Below the pieces are notes generated by a model. The model was not told the origin of the DNA, made no database searches, and worked only from the letters and a program-made list of their open reading frames with translations. Source: Clavelina lepadiformis (lineage: Eukaryota > Chordata > Ascidiacea > Aplousobranchia > Clavelinidae). Taken from it: a stretch of 64,000 bases of DNA. The translations under genes and the position numbers were made by a program. Where the stretch lies: contig NC_135243.1 in NCBI RefSeq assembly GCF_947623445.1, positions 8,000,501 through 8,064,500 of the forward strand, given 5' to 3'. Shown here piece by piece: positions 37,062 through 49,906 of this stretch; within the stretch, counting starts at the first letter, position 1, and every line of letters starts with the position of its first letter.

Positions 37062-40000
37062 TCAGTTATCCTTCTTTCTTTTTCTCATTTGAATGCAAGT
37101 GTTGAAGGGGTAATCCCAGAGTTTACTTGAAATTCCAAAACCTTAAAATACATTCGCAAAAATATAAACTTTCTTCGAAAATTGATGCAAAGACAGTTCA
37201 ATCCCTAACATCACACTTTACCTAAATTAGGGCTCTCAAAATGATGACGAACATGATAAGCTCGAAGACGATCAAAATAACCTCCCTTCTTCGGTGAACC
37301 ATAGTGAAGATAATAGTGAGTAAGATCGTAACAGACATAACCAAGTACTAAGCCAGCAACGAAGATATCGACTACAGCACCGACAAAGAATAGTCGAAAC
37401 AGAGAGTAAAATATCACCAGCAAAACAGAGGCTGCAGCAGGAGGAAAAACTAGTCTCCCACTGTCAAATGGAACCTGTAAGCAAGGTTAAAGCACCATCA
37501 CTTTATTATAAAACAAACAATTTTAGACTTTGTATCGGATCCATTGTGTTCCTTATTTGTACCATTTGAAAATTTAATACTTTTTCAGAGTTGTGTACAT
37601 AGCACAGCATATTTAGTACATGAAATGGATAATTTCATTTTTGAGTGCTATTTTGGTATTATCACTGCAAAAGGTATTACTTCTTTCCATCTTCATGGAA
37701 ATTTGCACCATCTAATACATCATTACCTTTTATCACTTATGTTTAAGGTTTTGGAGGAATGCATACAAAATTTGTTTACCTTGTGATGCTGCCCGTGTAG
37801 CAAGAAATGCAAAGTAATGAGAAAATACGAAGTGGTGGGTGGGTCACGATGAAAGAGCCAACGGTGCAATGCATATTCCACGAATGTCCAGCTAAGCATA
37901 CCGAACAAGAACAAGACAGGCATAGCTAGAAATGGCAGCTGGAAAGCTGGAAATCAATTGCAAAGCAAAGGTAATATCTTGTTGAAAGTAATTCAAAGTT
38001 TCAAATACCACCAAGTAACTAGACTGGTCCTGGCACAAGCACAAAACCTATCAGAGTGCATGTGAGCAGTGACCACTTAAAAATTGTAAGCTCAAAACTT
38101 TGGTTATGAAGTGTTTTTAGTCTCAGGGCTTGGACAATACTTGTTGTCTTGAAATTATTAAAGAAAAACATCAGTCATTTCAATACAATGCAATTTGCCA
38201 CTATATCAACACTAATTGTGAGCTTCCTATGAAGGTATTTCCTCATCATTGGGCTCTGTGCACCCATAATCATGACTTTATCGATGTTTAAGATTTAGCC
38301 TCTTGCAAATGCAGTTTGAAACCTGTATTACGATACGATATCACCGTAGAAATTTGGAGACGGTTAAACCTTGCGCATTATATTTTGGACTTATATACAG
38401 TATAAATCTAATATTCCTGAATTTCTTTGTATTGATTACACGCAGGTCAACATTTAACATTTTTCCTTGTTTGAAAAGTCATTTATTTGCTTATTATGTA
38501 TCATGTCACAAAGAACAAAAGAATTTGACAGAGCACTGGATGTGATAAAGGTTAGTAAAAATATAGCATCTAGAGATTGTTGCATATATTTAATTATTAT
38601 ATATCATACCTACAATTTTCTACATCTGCCATTGTAAGGTTTTGGTGTTTAATTGGTGGAATGTTGCCTACAAGATAATATGAATAAAAGACATTTATAA
38701 TAATCGTCCAGTCTCATTTTAACTATCTTTGCTGCCACCTTGACAACTTCAAATATGGGGTGAGCGAAGGGGTCTCTTCAACTGTGAGTTAATGAGTTAG
38801 CACAGTATGCCAAATTGCTTTGATGAATACTAAAGTTCTTACCCATTATGAATATAGAACTTCCTGACACTGTATTGAGTTACTTAAATGTCAGTGTAAA
38901 AACTATGTTATATGAAACTGTCCTCAAATAAATTCTATTTAGACATATTTGTCAAATCCTTAAATATTTTATGATGGAAGGAAACTAAAAAAAATGTTAA
39001 AAATCACGTCAGTAAACAATGATGGCTTACCTCTAAACATAGAAAAAAGAAAAATTTCACTGCTGCTGAAGGACGAATAACTTTTTAAGACGAACATGAC
39101 GATGATAGGTAGCCAAAACATTGGAATTACATACCTGTATAACATCAAATTATACACCATTAAACACAGATTTTGTTGGAATGCCATACCAGATGCCAAA
39201 AACAAAATCATAGCCAATCATATATTTTAAACATGTTTTGCTGGAATAGCTTCTAGTTATATTCAATACTGATTGGGCTCAAAAATCATTGGATAATATT
39301 ATAACGATGCTATGTTGATGACAGTAAGTGCAATACGTCTTACATTGATTTCAGAGTACCAAGCTATATCTTGTTTTTATTTTATTGATATCATTGCAAT
39401 CTTGGTTTTACAGTGCTTGCCTGTTTTGTAATTTTGTTGTTGTAAAATTATTTTTGCCGTGGCAATAGTCAGTCAGAATTTACACATAATTCAAAAATCA
39501 TGCAATAAGTACAAGTCACAAAGCACTTGAAGTGAAAGATAAAGCAATGCATTTCAACAGACCGGGTCATAAGAGACCCAGATAGGTAATAATGGCTGGT
39601 GAAACAACTGGGCGTTTAAGGGTTAATAAAGAAAGAGATTCAACTCAAGGGCAGTGCAAATTGCAGAATTATACAGCAGAAACTTTACCAGATACAAATT
39701 GCAACAAAACACACTTACCATGGTGTATTTGAAAAAAATTCAACAAAATTATTCTTAAAAAGGCGCAGAGGTCGATCAACGGGATCATCGACCCAGTCGT
39801 GATATTTTGCCCCCATGTGACCAACCTGCCATAGCACTGGTTCATCCCAATTAATAAGATCGGCCTGAAAATATTTAAAAGCAATAAGCCAGTTAATTGA
39901 TAACTTAACTTGACAGTAACATACCAACATTTGAACCATTTTAATACATTTATAGCAACATAATTATGACTAATTTGGAATGTTCAACAGTAAAAGTGAA

Positions 40001-42977
40001 TGTGTAATTACATCAGACTTCAAGACATATTAATGCTTTAGAATCAGTCTGTTTACCATGATTATGAGTTTGAACTTATCTGACACATATATTAGCAAAG
40101 AAGATTTCTAATACAAATTAAATTAACTATTACACCAAAGTGTTGGCCGTATAAAATTTATGATCATGTTTGGTAAAAAAAACGTTTCAGGACTTTATAT
40201 CCTGTACCATTTTACAACTTCTTAACACGTGGTGTTTATTTGGACAACTAAAGATGTCACTTATGTAAACATTACCACCATCCATTAAAATTGCCTACGT
40301 GACTTCCACCACTCACTCCTACTGTAAGGTCATTCCTATAAGAAATTCACAACAAATCAACTATGCTTCCAAGAAGGTATAAGTGTCTTGTAAGTCACAA
40401 GGTGTTATATTGCCTAGGTTACTTAAACCTGGTTTGACATCGTTCACTTCAATACAGCTAAACCGAAAATTTACGTAACCAATTCACACATGACTTCCAG
40501 TATACAGTACAGTGAGATTTCCTGAGGCAGTTTATTTTATACTTGGGAATAAACAACTAGAAAGTTAAGTGTCATATACACATAATTATAACATATTGCA
40601 AGGATTCGATAAAAAGTGCGACAAATTCTATTGATGGTAAAAGTCACTTTGGTCTTGATTTAATACAATTTAGCACTGTGGGAAAACTTCCTTCATGCCC
40701 AGCAACCACAAGGCATTGTGATCGCCCACTGGGAATAAATTGCATGGTACACTCTAACCACACAGTAATCTATTGCACTTTGCTCTTTAGGTCAATTATA
40801 TGAACAAATAAATACTTAAGTAGATACAAACAAGGATTCAATAAAAGCGTTGCGTAAGACCACCACCAGACAGCCGTAACATGAGATCTACATCTGACCT
40901 AATATGCGTGTTTGATAGTAGTGTATATAAGCATTTATCAATGAACAGGATTCTGATTTAAACGGTATGTTCTTAAAAACTAAATACAAACTATTAAACA
41001 AAGGAAAAAAATGCAAGCTGTTGTACTTTTTTGTTTGCGGTATACTTTTCCTCTTCATGTAGGATATGTCCAATTCTAGTAACGCCCACACCATCTGATA
41101 TATTTGTCTGAAAAAAGATTTAACATATGATATGTAAGCTTATCTAACTATGTCAATAACATCTTAGTAAGTTTGTTCCAGTCGCGTATACTCACCCGTA
41201 AGTTGCTTCAAACAATATAAGCTAGCTTACTAGCTACATTATATTCATATGCATATGCAAATAGTACACACCATTATTTCTATATATACATATAGGTTTG
41301 CATATGTTCGCGAGTACAATCACATCTAAAGATAACCCACTGGGCACTAAATATCTTATTTTTATCAACACAAACGCACACCTCAACTATGTAAGGCAGG
41401 TTTTACTCAAAATAAGAATATATATAAAAACAGTAGCGCCTGAGAACTCAAAAAATCGGCCAATGACAAACATGAAAATGACTTCATATTTTTTTGTACG
41501 TGCAATACACAAAATTAGAAAAACAGAAAAGCAAATTTTTCTATCCATGAAAACATAACCAAATCACTTTAGGACCATGAAGTGTAGTATAGTATAACAA
41601 GAAAAGAGCTGTGTTTCAGTCTTTAAAGCATAAGACAAAATTTTCATTTTTACTCCACGAAGTAAAACATGTTATCATCCGGCATTCAATGTTAGCTTAT
41701 TCTGTGTAGTATTGTACCAGCACAATTAAAATAAATAATTTTTTTCAAAAATCAAGTAAAACGAAGTTTACAAACAAGGCTAGGGCATTAAGAAAAAGTA
41801 CAAAATCAAACACACAAACACAACTGGGTTGCTAATAAGACAAGGCAAAGGTGTTGTTCGTATGAACCCTTGCTCATGCCACTGTACATCACACAAGGAA
41901 GAGGAAACACTTATGATATTATGTTAAGTTTCCTTCATTGATTTTCGGAAACTGTTGGTTATGATTGCTCTGTAAGCATTTAAGCAAAACTTAGGAAGCA
42001 ATACCTACCACCTACAAGCCTTCAATCTAAATTCATCATGCAAATGGAATCTAACATTTAACTTTTTTCTAAATATGATATATATCCATAATACCTGTTT
42101 TGAAAATTTTACCGGTAGCTTAATTATTATATATCATACTGTATTTTTAATTGGCTACATATTAAAAAACATAAATAGTCTTGTTTTATAGCTTCATACT
42201 TGAAGCTTTTAAAATAACTGGACTGGAAAACACCATTTACTGATAATAATAATTCAATGTATTGTTTAAGCAAGAAATGTTTGAGAGCAACTAAACATGA
42301 AACAATTACCTACACCATTTGGATACAGAAATACAACATTACCAAAAAAAAGAGCATACAGTCTCCAGCTGCATAAACTTTTAATATAACATGAAGGTTC
42401 GAAAACACTTACAGAAATATCATGAGTGTCGTTCTGATAATCAGCAACGTAATACTGCTCAAGCCAGCGGTAAGCATTTCTGCTATGTTCATGTGGACCA
42501 TTTTGCATAATGTTGGTAATATCCTTGCCATGTCGTAACTTCAGTATTTTTTGACCGCCTGTATTGAACATTAACATATGACATGACATTGCAAGGAATT
42601 TAAAACAAATAACAAACCTCTTACCGCATCACATTTTTATTATTTTCATATACATTCGATATGGTTTACAAATAAACACAACAATAAAAAAGATATTCAT
42701 AAATAAAACTATAGTAAGGTATATAACACACAGCAAATACCCTGTGCATAGCACACATACATATAAAATAAATAAAACACATTATATATACTATAAACAG
42801 AATCGAACTGCATAAGAGATTTCACAGGCTTTTAATTGAAGTTACTTTTTTCCATAAATATTTACCTGGATGCACATTGACAAACTTAGACACATCATAC
42901 ACTTTCTTTTTATGTATTACCAAAGTCCTTTCATCCGGTGACACTTTTGCAATATCCTGGTCCCTTAACGAAGGCAT
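37062..42977 (-). CDS. FA2H: Fatty acid 2-hydroxylase
   Basis: ER membrane di-iron enzyme that 2-hydroxylates fatty acids for sphingolipids. Eight exons: 42977-42866, 42558-42413, 41107-41027, 39864-39719, 39134-39031, 37946-37780, 37474-37222 and 37141-37062; 1089 nt, 362 residues (human 372). The N-terminal cytochrome b5 domain has the heme motif HPGG (36-39). The hydroxylase domain has the histidine boxes EYALHRWLFH, LHGQHHK, DLTHYYLHYG and HVRHHF. Hydrophobic segments flank the boxes. The last exon encodes FGISSKLWDYPF and ends KRKKDN-stop, a KKXX-type dilysine signal for ER retrieval. The 81-nt exon at 41107-41027 is the least certain: it fits in phase and in the expected linker between the b5 and hydroxylase domains, but sequence conservation there is weak. 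Confidence 0.9.
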
Positions 42978-43255
42978 TTTCTTTACATTTAAATAACCTT
43001 ATAAAAACACAAGTTTCTCGACTGCTTCCTGCATTTCATAAACAAAACTTTATGTATAAATAGAACCATAGCATTACAGTGGCCAAAAATAGTAATAGCT
43101 GCACTGCGTGTGGGGAATTTTCACTTAAAAACAAAAACCTTTGATATCTGGTCCACATCCCGTTTTCTTGTTAACTGTGTGCAATTGTTAAATGGTAAGC
43201 TAGTCTAACTTTCTTCAATTGTTTTGGTGTTGAAGTGTCATGGGCGTAAAGCAAA

Positions 43256-43490
43256 CTCTGATAGAGGAAAGTCTTTGCATGACTTAAACCCGGTGATGAT
43301 TCCTCAACACTCGAGCCCTGGTTACCGAACTAGCCTTGTGCAAGTTCCGATTATCACACGTTTTTATTTTTTAGGCTATTGCCTAAATTTAGAACTGTCC
43401 ACCAGATCTACTCAACAGGAGCAAATGTATTTAATGCCTTGCCCAAGGGCAATGCAACTGTATAGCGCCACTGGGCTACCGAGACGATTA
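43256..43490. repeat. Dispersed repeat, third copy
   Basis: Same block order as 24885-25165: GGAAAGTCTTTGCATGACTT, CTCGAGCCCTGGTTACCGAA, GTGCAAGTTCCGATTATCAC, TTTAGAACTGTCCACCAGA, TTTAATGCCTTGCCCAAGG and CACTGGGCTACCGAGACG. The 92-codon ORF overlapping it (43224-43502) is judged fortuitous. Confidence 0.65.
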
Positions 43491-44541
43491 TTTCTAGCCT
43501 AGCCTACTTATCCGTAAAGCCGAGGCCTGCTTCACTTTTGCGGTCACATAGCTTAGGCTAGTACCGTAACATATCGAGATTAAAACCAGCCTAGCTTATT
43601 AGCCCATATAGTAATACGTTATGTAATACCGCTAACTTTTGTTCTTGTATAGCGCAACGAAAGGCGGATTGGCCGGCGAACGCTGCAATTTCATTGTATA
43701 ATCTCTTGAATAACTCTCCAATTACATAAGATATTCACGTGGGAGTGCAAAAGCACAAGAAGCCCGCCCACTCTTCTACATTGTTCACTCATCCATCCAT
43801 AACCTTATTAAGGAAAGCTAGGCTATTTTTAGCTTACAAGCTCCGAGATAAATTTCTATAACATTTCAAATTTATAACTACGAAGTATATTGCTTTACGT
43901 AATGCAGTAAGCATGGAAACACGTATAACCACACCTATCTCCACTCTATAGGCTAAACGCCCTAAACAGGAGAGACGGGGTCGTAACCAAACAATAAGAG
44001 AGTTAACCACTATATGCCAGCTACTGCTGGCTGGTATACCAGCGAAGAAGGGGCAATAAACCCGTCACAAACAACCTGCCTTGAGGCATGTGTTTCCGAT
44101 AGCATCTTTCATTTTGCGTGATAAAATGGCAAGATTGATAGTTCAATACTGCAATATAGACATGCTGCTAGTTTTTATAGTTATGAGAAGTTTTCCTGGA
44201 GTTACATAGCTGATCATAGCAAAGCATATCTTAGCTTGTACAAACTAACCACAACGAAGTAAGCAGAATTATAGCCCACAGAATCCCTCTCCCTGTCATA
44301 GGAAATGTTATTCATTTATTTTCAAAATAATAAATTGACTGGAGACAGGCGACTTATACTATTCTCAAAATGTTCAATCTCCTGCTTCAAACTTTTTTGC
44401 GGGCAGTCGTCATTCTCATCAAAAAACAGTTCCTTTTAAGGTGTGACTTTTAATCGACGTGTAGGCTTTATTTATACTAAGCAGGCCTACTAGTTACAAC
44501 ACGATACATAAACTTGTTCTCATTTCAACAAAGGATGTGTA

Positions 44542-44700
44542 TTGGTATAGTGGTAAAAGCGGCATCCGCGCCCGATAACGAACTGTGTATACCTTTTAGA
44601 AAACGGGTTGAATCGTCCATGGGTTGAATGGTACTGGGTTGAATGGTCCTGAGTTGAATCGCCCGCGGGTAGAGTCGTCCGTGGGTTGACTCGATCTAGA
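44542..44700. repeat. Degenerate ~15-bp tandem array next to a tRNA-like A box
   Basis: About six units of the type GGGTTGAATCGTCCAT follow one another at 44604-44700 (variants TTGAATGGTACT, TTGAATGGTCCT, TTGAATCGCCCGC, TAGAGTCGTCCGT and TTGACTCGATCT). The unit resembles a pol III B box. Upstream at 44542, TTGGTATAGTGGTAAAAGCG resembles the 5' end and A box of a tRNA. A folded tRNA could not be drawn. Confidence 0.5.
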
Positions 44701-45033
44701 ACTGTCCAATTCTTAAACTCCAAAATGTAGTTGCAATAATTACACATTACAAGAATTTCACTCCAACTTATTTGCAGATATTTTCCAAAACCAACAGCAA
44801 ATCACGAACCTCTGCCAAAACCAAAAGACGATACAACGCACATACTTTATATGTGTCACAAACAATTACAAATCGACACGATTGCAACTCGCCGTATAAA
44901 GTTATTTTGTTTCTGACCAATGGACTTTTGACAACAAGCTTGCGTTAGCAGAGCAAAGTAAATATTTTCTACTAAAACCACAAAGAATTGAAATGTAGCT
45001 TACTTTACCACACGGACACGCATCATATACTGT

Positions 45034-47229
45034 GTTTTCATGGCCGATTTTCAGGCCTAGTATTGCGCCTGAACACGTCAAGACGGATGTGATGTCACGC
45101 TTTGTAGGCCTGAAGTCGAGAGAATTGAGGCTTACAAATAGAGGTTACCTGATGGCTTCGGGCATACGCTTGATGGTCGAAAGCTGATGGGAGTCTTGAG
45201 GTACGGTATGGTTTGCGTGCAAAGGTAAAGTTTTCATTGGTTGTGCATTATGCAACATGCTCCTATGATTGTAGATGATGTGTGAACGTTGACACCGTCT
45301 GGCGTTTTAAAATCCTCCAACTAGCTTTAAGCCTTCCAAAGGCATTTTTTACAACAATTCTTACAGAACTGTGATGATAGTTGAAACTTTCCTCTTTGCT
45401 GTAAGGTTAGCACCAGCATATGGCCGCATCAGCCATGACAGCATCCCCCACAATCATCAGAGGTACGTCGGTATCATTAATTCTGATGGTGCCCCAGCAA
45501 CAACAAATCATAAAATGCAACCAAAGTCTAAATTGTCGGTACAACATTAACTAGCATAATTTACATGCCGCACATGAGAAAGATATATGCCAACTCACAT
45601 TTGTAAATTTGGAGGGATGCTCAAACAAACTTGATGCACGCGACACTGAAGTATCATGAGCACTTCCAGGCATTTTAATACTGACGTCCCGGAATCTGCA
45701 TTTAAATTTAGTTGGCCTTGCTTATATCAACCTAAGATGAAAGCAGGAAAATATTTCATAGGTTCTTTTCTATCTTGCTGATACAGATTATTAGCCTATC
45801 TACAACTGCTTGCAAAACCAAACATGGAAGTCTTTTTCTGTTGATGTAGTATTGTAGTCTCTCATTCTATCCTTAGGAGGTTTAACGTGGATGTGACACC
45901 CATCAATGGCTCCATAGACTGGTGGAAAAGCACATTTTTGAAAGTTTTGGCTGGAAATAGTTTGAGCTTCTTCTAAGTTTGGCATAAGTATAAATTGGTG
46001 GAACCCTTTGCACAGTGACGTTTACGTCACGAGTATTGAGTTGTTTTGGAAATGCTGAAATTTTATTTTGGGATCTTGCAATTCAGTTGTTGACCGGACT
46101 TAAATTCTCCTTAATGACGTTCAGATAAATTACCTCGCTTGAACTGATGTGCCATATATATACCGATGTAATGTTTGCAATCCTTCCTTTTTACGTGATG
46201 GATTTCACTGGTTACCGGTACTACTGCGCAATGTAACGTTCAGTAAGTTTGCCCGAAGGTAGAAGCCTTTGTGTCTGATAATAAATGAAATGGGAACTTT
46301 AAAATTTAGTAATGTGTATAGAAATAATTAAGCAACTAGCAGCATAGTCACGCCGTTTGAGAAATGAGAACTCATACCATCGATGTAGAAGTAAAATAAG
46401 TTATCAATAATTAATTAATCAATCGTTCTCGCTCTTATTGTAACAATAGCCGCCAGTGAAGCCGGTCTTTATGACAGATATGTTTGTTGTGTAATACTGC
46501 ACACGAGTAATACACAAACGAACTAAAATTTGTCATAGCACAAAGCTTGACAGAAGCTGCAAACACAATGATTTGGTTTAAATGTTTTTGCATATATGTA
46601 TATAGCCCATCCTTAATACAATGTAGTCTTATAAAATAACTCTAGCTGTGTAAACAGCGATGTACAGAAGGTTTGTGTATACCAAATGTAACACCAACAA
46701 CTCTAAATTCTATTACCGATGCAAAGTTATAAATAGCGACAGCGGTTCGCTTTTCAACAGGTATTGGTTGCCGTACACATTGATTATCTAAAAGGCTATT
46801 AGCAATTTACAGAAAAAGCAATAATAATTAACATTTAGGTCATGTCTCAGTCTACTCTAGGCCTACCTGGTTTCATGTCTTCATTGATTCAAACATTGTA
46901 CTGTAGTGAAGTGGGTCAAACTGTCAAGTTCAACTACCATATACCCACATTCCATTACAAGTTCATATTGGCATTAAGACTTTTCGTTAAACACTTCTAT
47001 ACATTCTTAGTTGTTAACATTGTCATACTAACGTTAAATGAGTGTCCATTGTGCAAAACCATTGCCAACGCACGAAACGAAATACTTGTTGTTGCAAAAT
47101 AAACTGCAATCTGCGCTTACGAGCACATTTCAGGCGTCATTACGGACATGGAAACGCGACCCCTTGTGCGCCTGGATTTTCAGGCCTAGTCTGGAGTTGA
47201 GGCTAAGCCTGAAAGTTGGCAATGGAAAC
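45034..47229. mobile_element. PIF/Harbinger-type DNA transposon, degenerate (~2.2 kb)
   Basis: The 27-bp termini 45034-45060 and 47203-47229 are inverted repeats with 22 of 27 matches (GTTTTCATGGCC.. and GTTTCCATTGCC.., both followed by TTTCAGGC.TAG). Between them lies a decayed DDE transposase at 45290-45985. The 3-bp target duplication expected for this superfamily could not be identified with certainty. Confidence 0.65.
45290..45985 (-). pseudogene. Harbinger (HARBI1-like, DDE_Tnp_4) transposase remnant
   Basis: Fragments in the right order on the minus strand: FPPVYGAIDGCHIHVKPP with the first catalytic Asp (around 45895), RFRDVSIKMPGSAHDTSV with the second (around 45660), VPLMIVGDAV and, in another frame, MLSWLMRPYAGANLTAKR (around 45430), then FNYHHSSVRIVVKNAFGRLK (around 45355). 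The usual catalytic Glu of VENAFG is Lys here. At least two frame changes and the missing flanks show that it no longer makes a transposase. Confidence 0.75.
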
Positions 47230-48147
47230 GTAGTAATAGTTAGATTGGACCACTATCTATAGCCAAGTAATACGACAAGCGCATACTGTAACTGACGCAT
47301 TTTTTTCCTAGTCAGAGAACACACTATCGCTTACTAAAAACGCCAAATTTTATCTAAATTATTACAATTTACTGTTAAAATCGCCATAATGGAAAGCTTG
47401 CATTTTAACACAGGAAGATTTACGCCGAATTTAAATAAGGTCTATTTTTTACCCCACGGCAGTATTAAAACTGTAAATATTTTCTTTGACAAATTTATCC
47501 TTATTTTAATAAATGGGGCCAATTCGAACGCCGTTGTCGTTGTCTTACTTTTCCGTGCCGCTGTCAAGTTACAAAGTCTCTTAAGAGATGAAACTTACGG
47601 GAATTTCTTGAATTTTTTAAGGAAACTGGCTTGATTTTTCGTTCTCACCGCGATTTTGACGAAAAATAAAATGATTGATGGATTGATTCATTCATTCATT
47701 GCGTTTGCAATCTTTACATGCCTGTTTCTTGTTACATCTTGCAACGCCACGTCAGAATTACTGAAGCTGATATTTACACCATTGGCGCAACAATGTTTGC
47801 TCTTTCCCCTCCAACGTATCTTACAATAAAGCAAAGATGTGAAACTTTTTTGAATTTTTTGTTTTAGATTTAAAAAAGAGAGACAGTAGCCTAGATAAAA
47901 CCGATGTTACAAGCAACATTACACTCACAATGTTTTCCCCAATTGTTATCCAACGAAGAAAGTATGACACCTACGCGCACGAGGTTCATCAACCTACACG
48001 CTAAACTCCTTTATTTTTATACACTAATGCATGAAAAACAAACACGGTTACGGGAGTTAGCGTGTTTTACTACCAAGTTATCATCTATCAGCAAAGAATT
48101 AACTACAGTATTTGAATAATTCTGTTATCATTTTTATTGATTTGCAG
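47230..48147. other. Upstream region of the kelch-like gene
   Basis: Two ORFs of 81 and 71 codons (47389-47634, 47904-48119) have no recognisable motif. An untranslated exon of the kelch-like gene may lie here. Confidence 0.35.
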
Positions 48148-48208
48148 GTAAATGTCAAATAAACAATTTTGAATCAACTCTGATTTGTGACTGTATTTAA
48201 ACACAAAC

Positions 48209-49906
48209 ATGCTTGATTCTGAAGATCATCTTTACGTTGGTACAGTCTTTAGTGGCTTGTGCATTGCTCAGCCTGCTGAATCATCAAGTAGCAAGCCGAG
48301 TGTTTTTTACAGTAATCATGCCACAGATATGCTGAAAAAGCTCAATGAAGATCGGAAATGCAGTGATTCTCTATGTGATATTACAATTCACACTTCTACA
48401 AAGGATTTTGAAGTTCACAAGTGTGTTCTCGGGGTTGCTTCAGATTTTTTTCGCAAAATGTTTACATCCAATATGAGAGAACGCAATGAGGCAGCAGCCA
48501 ATATTACTGACGTTAGTGCAACAATAATGGAAATTGTAATTGAGTACATGTACACGTGCCGGGTTAAAATTACTGATGAAAATGTTTATGAATTACTGGA
48601 AGCAGCTGATTATTTTCAACTGGATGAGATAAAGAATTTTTGCAGTTGCCATTTGCAGGAAAATATTTCTGAAATCAACTGCATTATGAAATGGAGTTTT
48701 GCTCGCAGATACAACATAATGAGTTTGGTAAAGTTGGGAGAGTTATTTATAAAACAGAATTTTCTTGACATCCTTAAATCTGATGAAGTGAACAATCTCT
48801 CAGCAGATGACTTTGCTGCATTCTTAGAGCTCAAACAGCAAAGTGTGCGTGAGTTTATCATTTATAATGCTGTTATTTCATGGATGAAATACGATGAGGA
48901 AAACCGAAAGGAAATCTTTTCCAAAGTTTTTAAGTGCATTGATTTTCGAAAGCTTCAGAAAGATTTTCTACAGAAAGTGGTTTGTGAGGAGAAAGTAGTG
49001 ATGAGCTCTTTGGACTGCACAAATATGTTGATAAAGGCGATGTGTAATCGTGTCCAAGATGTGTGTGACAATGAGGAGATTGTAATTCTTGGAGGAGTTC
49101 CATGGGAAAGAAACGCCATTAAGTACAATGCTACTGATTTCCAAGCAGAGGAACTTCCGCAGATGAGCATTGAACGGTCTGGAGCATGTGTGGCTTGTGT
49201 TGATCGCTGTTTATACATTTTTGGCGGCCATTCAAAACCTGTGTCAAAGTCTTACAATTCGGCTGCAATGTTGAAACTTGATGAAATTCCGAATTCATGG
49301 GTTGACATACCTGCGATGTCACAGCATCGGAGAACAGCTGGCTGTGCTGTTTTAGGTGATTACATCTATGTCTGTGGGGGTAAAGCACATGACTCCATGT
49401 GGTTGTCATCATGTGAGCGGTTTAACATTCAGCAGAAGAGATGGTACAATATTCCTGACATGGTGTTCAAGCGCTCAGAATGTGCCTTAGTGGCCCTCAA
49501 TGGTAGAATATATGCGATTGGTGGCTGCAACAGACCCGATTCCTTTCTCGAAACAGTAGAATGTTACGATCCGAAACTTGGAATCTGGGGTCTCATATCG
49601 CCTCTGAATACAGCAAGAGCTAAATTTGCAGCTGTCGTGCTTCATGGGAAAATTTATGCCATCGGTGGGGAAGGCCAACACTCCTACTTATCCTCAGTTG
49701 AAATATACAATCCTCTCAATGACACTTGGGTTGAAGTAGGCTCCCTAAAATTAGCGAGGTTCAATCATGGAGCCTGTGTTGTTAATGAAGAGATCTATGC
49801 TCTTGGAGGAATTAACACTGTTGAAGTATACAATGAGTCTGATGATGAATGGATACCCAAGTTCAGCATCACTCGGAAACTGGGTGCTGCTATAACTGCA
49901 GTGTAA
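48209..49906 (+). CDS. Kelch-like BTB-BACK-kelch protein (Cul3 substrate adaptor type)
   Basis: The 565 codons lie in one exon. A TTTGCAG acceptor ends at 48147, so the leader is spliced. Order of domains: a 45-residue N-terminal extension, BTB at about 45-155 (CDITIHTSTKDFEVHKCVLG, IEYMYTCRV), BACK at about 160-265 (ADDFAAFLELKQ, ISWMKYDEENRKE), and a kelch propeller from about 290 to the end with repeated GG-X(n)-Y-X6-W units (IFGGHS, VCGGKA, AIGGCN, AIGGEG, ALGGIN). KLHL proteins with this layout recruit substrates to Cullin-3 ubiquitin ligases; the BTB binds Cul3 and the propeller the substrate. Length matches the family (550-650). The exact KLHL orthologue is not assigned. Confidence 0.92.
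   Translation: MLDSEDHLYVGTVFSGLCIAQPAESSSSKPSVFYSNHATDMLKKLNEDRKCSDSLCDITIHTSTKDFEVHKCVLGVASDFFRKMFTSNMRERNEAAANITDVSATIMEIVIEYMYTCRVKITDENVYELLEAADYFQLDEIKNFCSCHLQENISEINCIMKWSFARRYNIMSLVKLGELFIKQNFLDILKSDEVNNLSADDFAAFLELKQQSVREFIIYNAVISWMKYDEENRKEIFSKVFKCIDFRKLQKDFLQKVVCEEKVVMSSLDCTNMLIKAMCNRVQDVCDNEEIVILGGVPWERNAIKYNATDFQAEELPQMSIERSGACVACVDRCLYIFGGHSKPVSKSYNSAAMLKLDEIPNSWVDIPAMSQHRRTAGCAVLGDYIYVCGGKAHDSMWLSSCERFNIQQKRWYNIPDMVFKRSECALVALNGRIYAIGGCNRPDSFLETVECYDPKLGIWGLISPLNTARAKFAAVVLHGKIYAIGGEGQHSYLSSVEIYNPLNDTWVEVGSLKLARFNHGACVVNEEIYALGGINTVEVYNESDDEWIPKFSITRKLGAAITAV

Larger units (their letters stand above)
42978..45033. other. Intergenic region upstream of FA2H
   Basis: No protein gene was recognised. 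It contains one dispersed-repeat copy (43256-43490) and the tRNA-like/tandem array at 44542-44700. Confidence 0.45.

Noticed and set aside
43224..43502. 92-codon plus-strand ORF
   Set aside because: It overlaps a dispersed repeat whose other copies do not keep the frame.
47389..48119. ORFs of 81 and 71 codons upstream of the kelch-like gene
   Set aside because: No recognisable motif or gene structure; the kelch leader intron probably covers part of this area.
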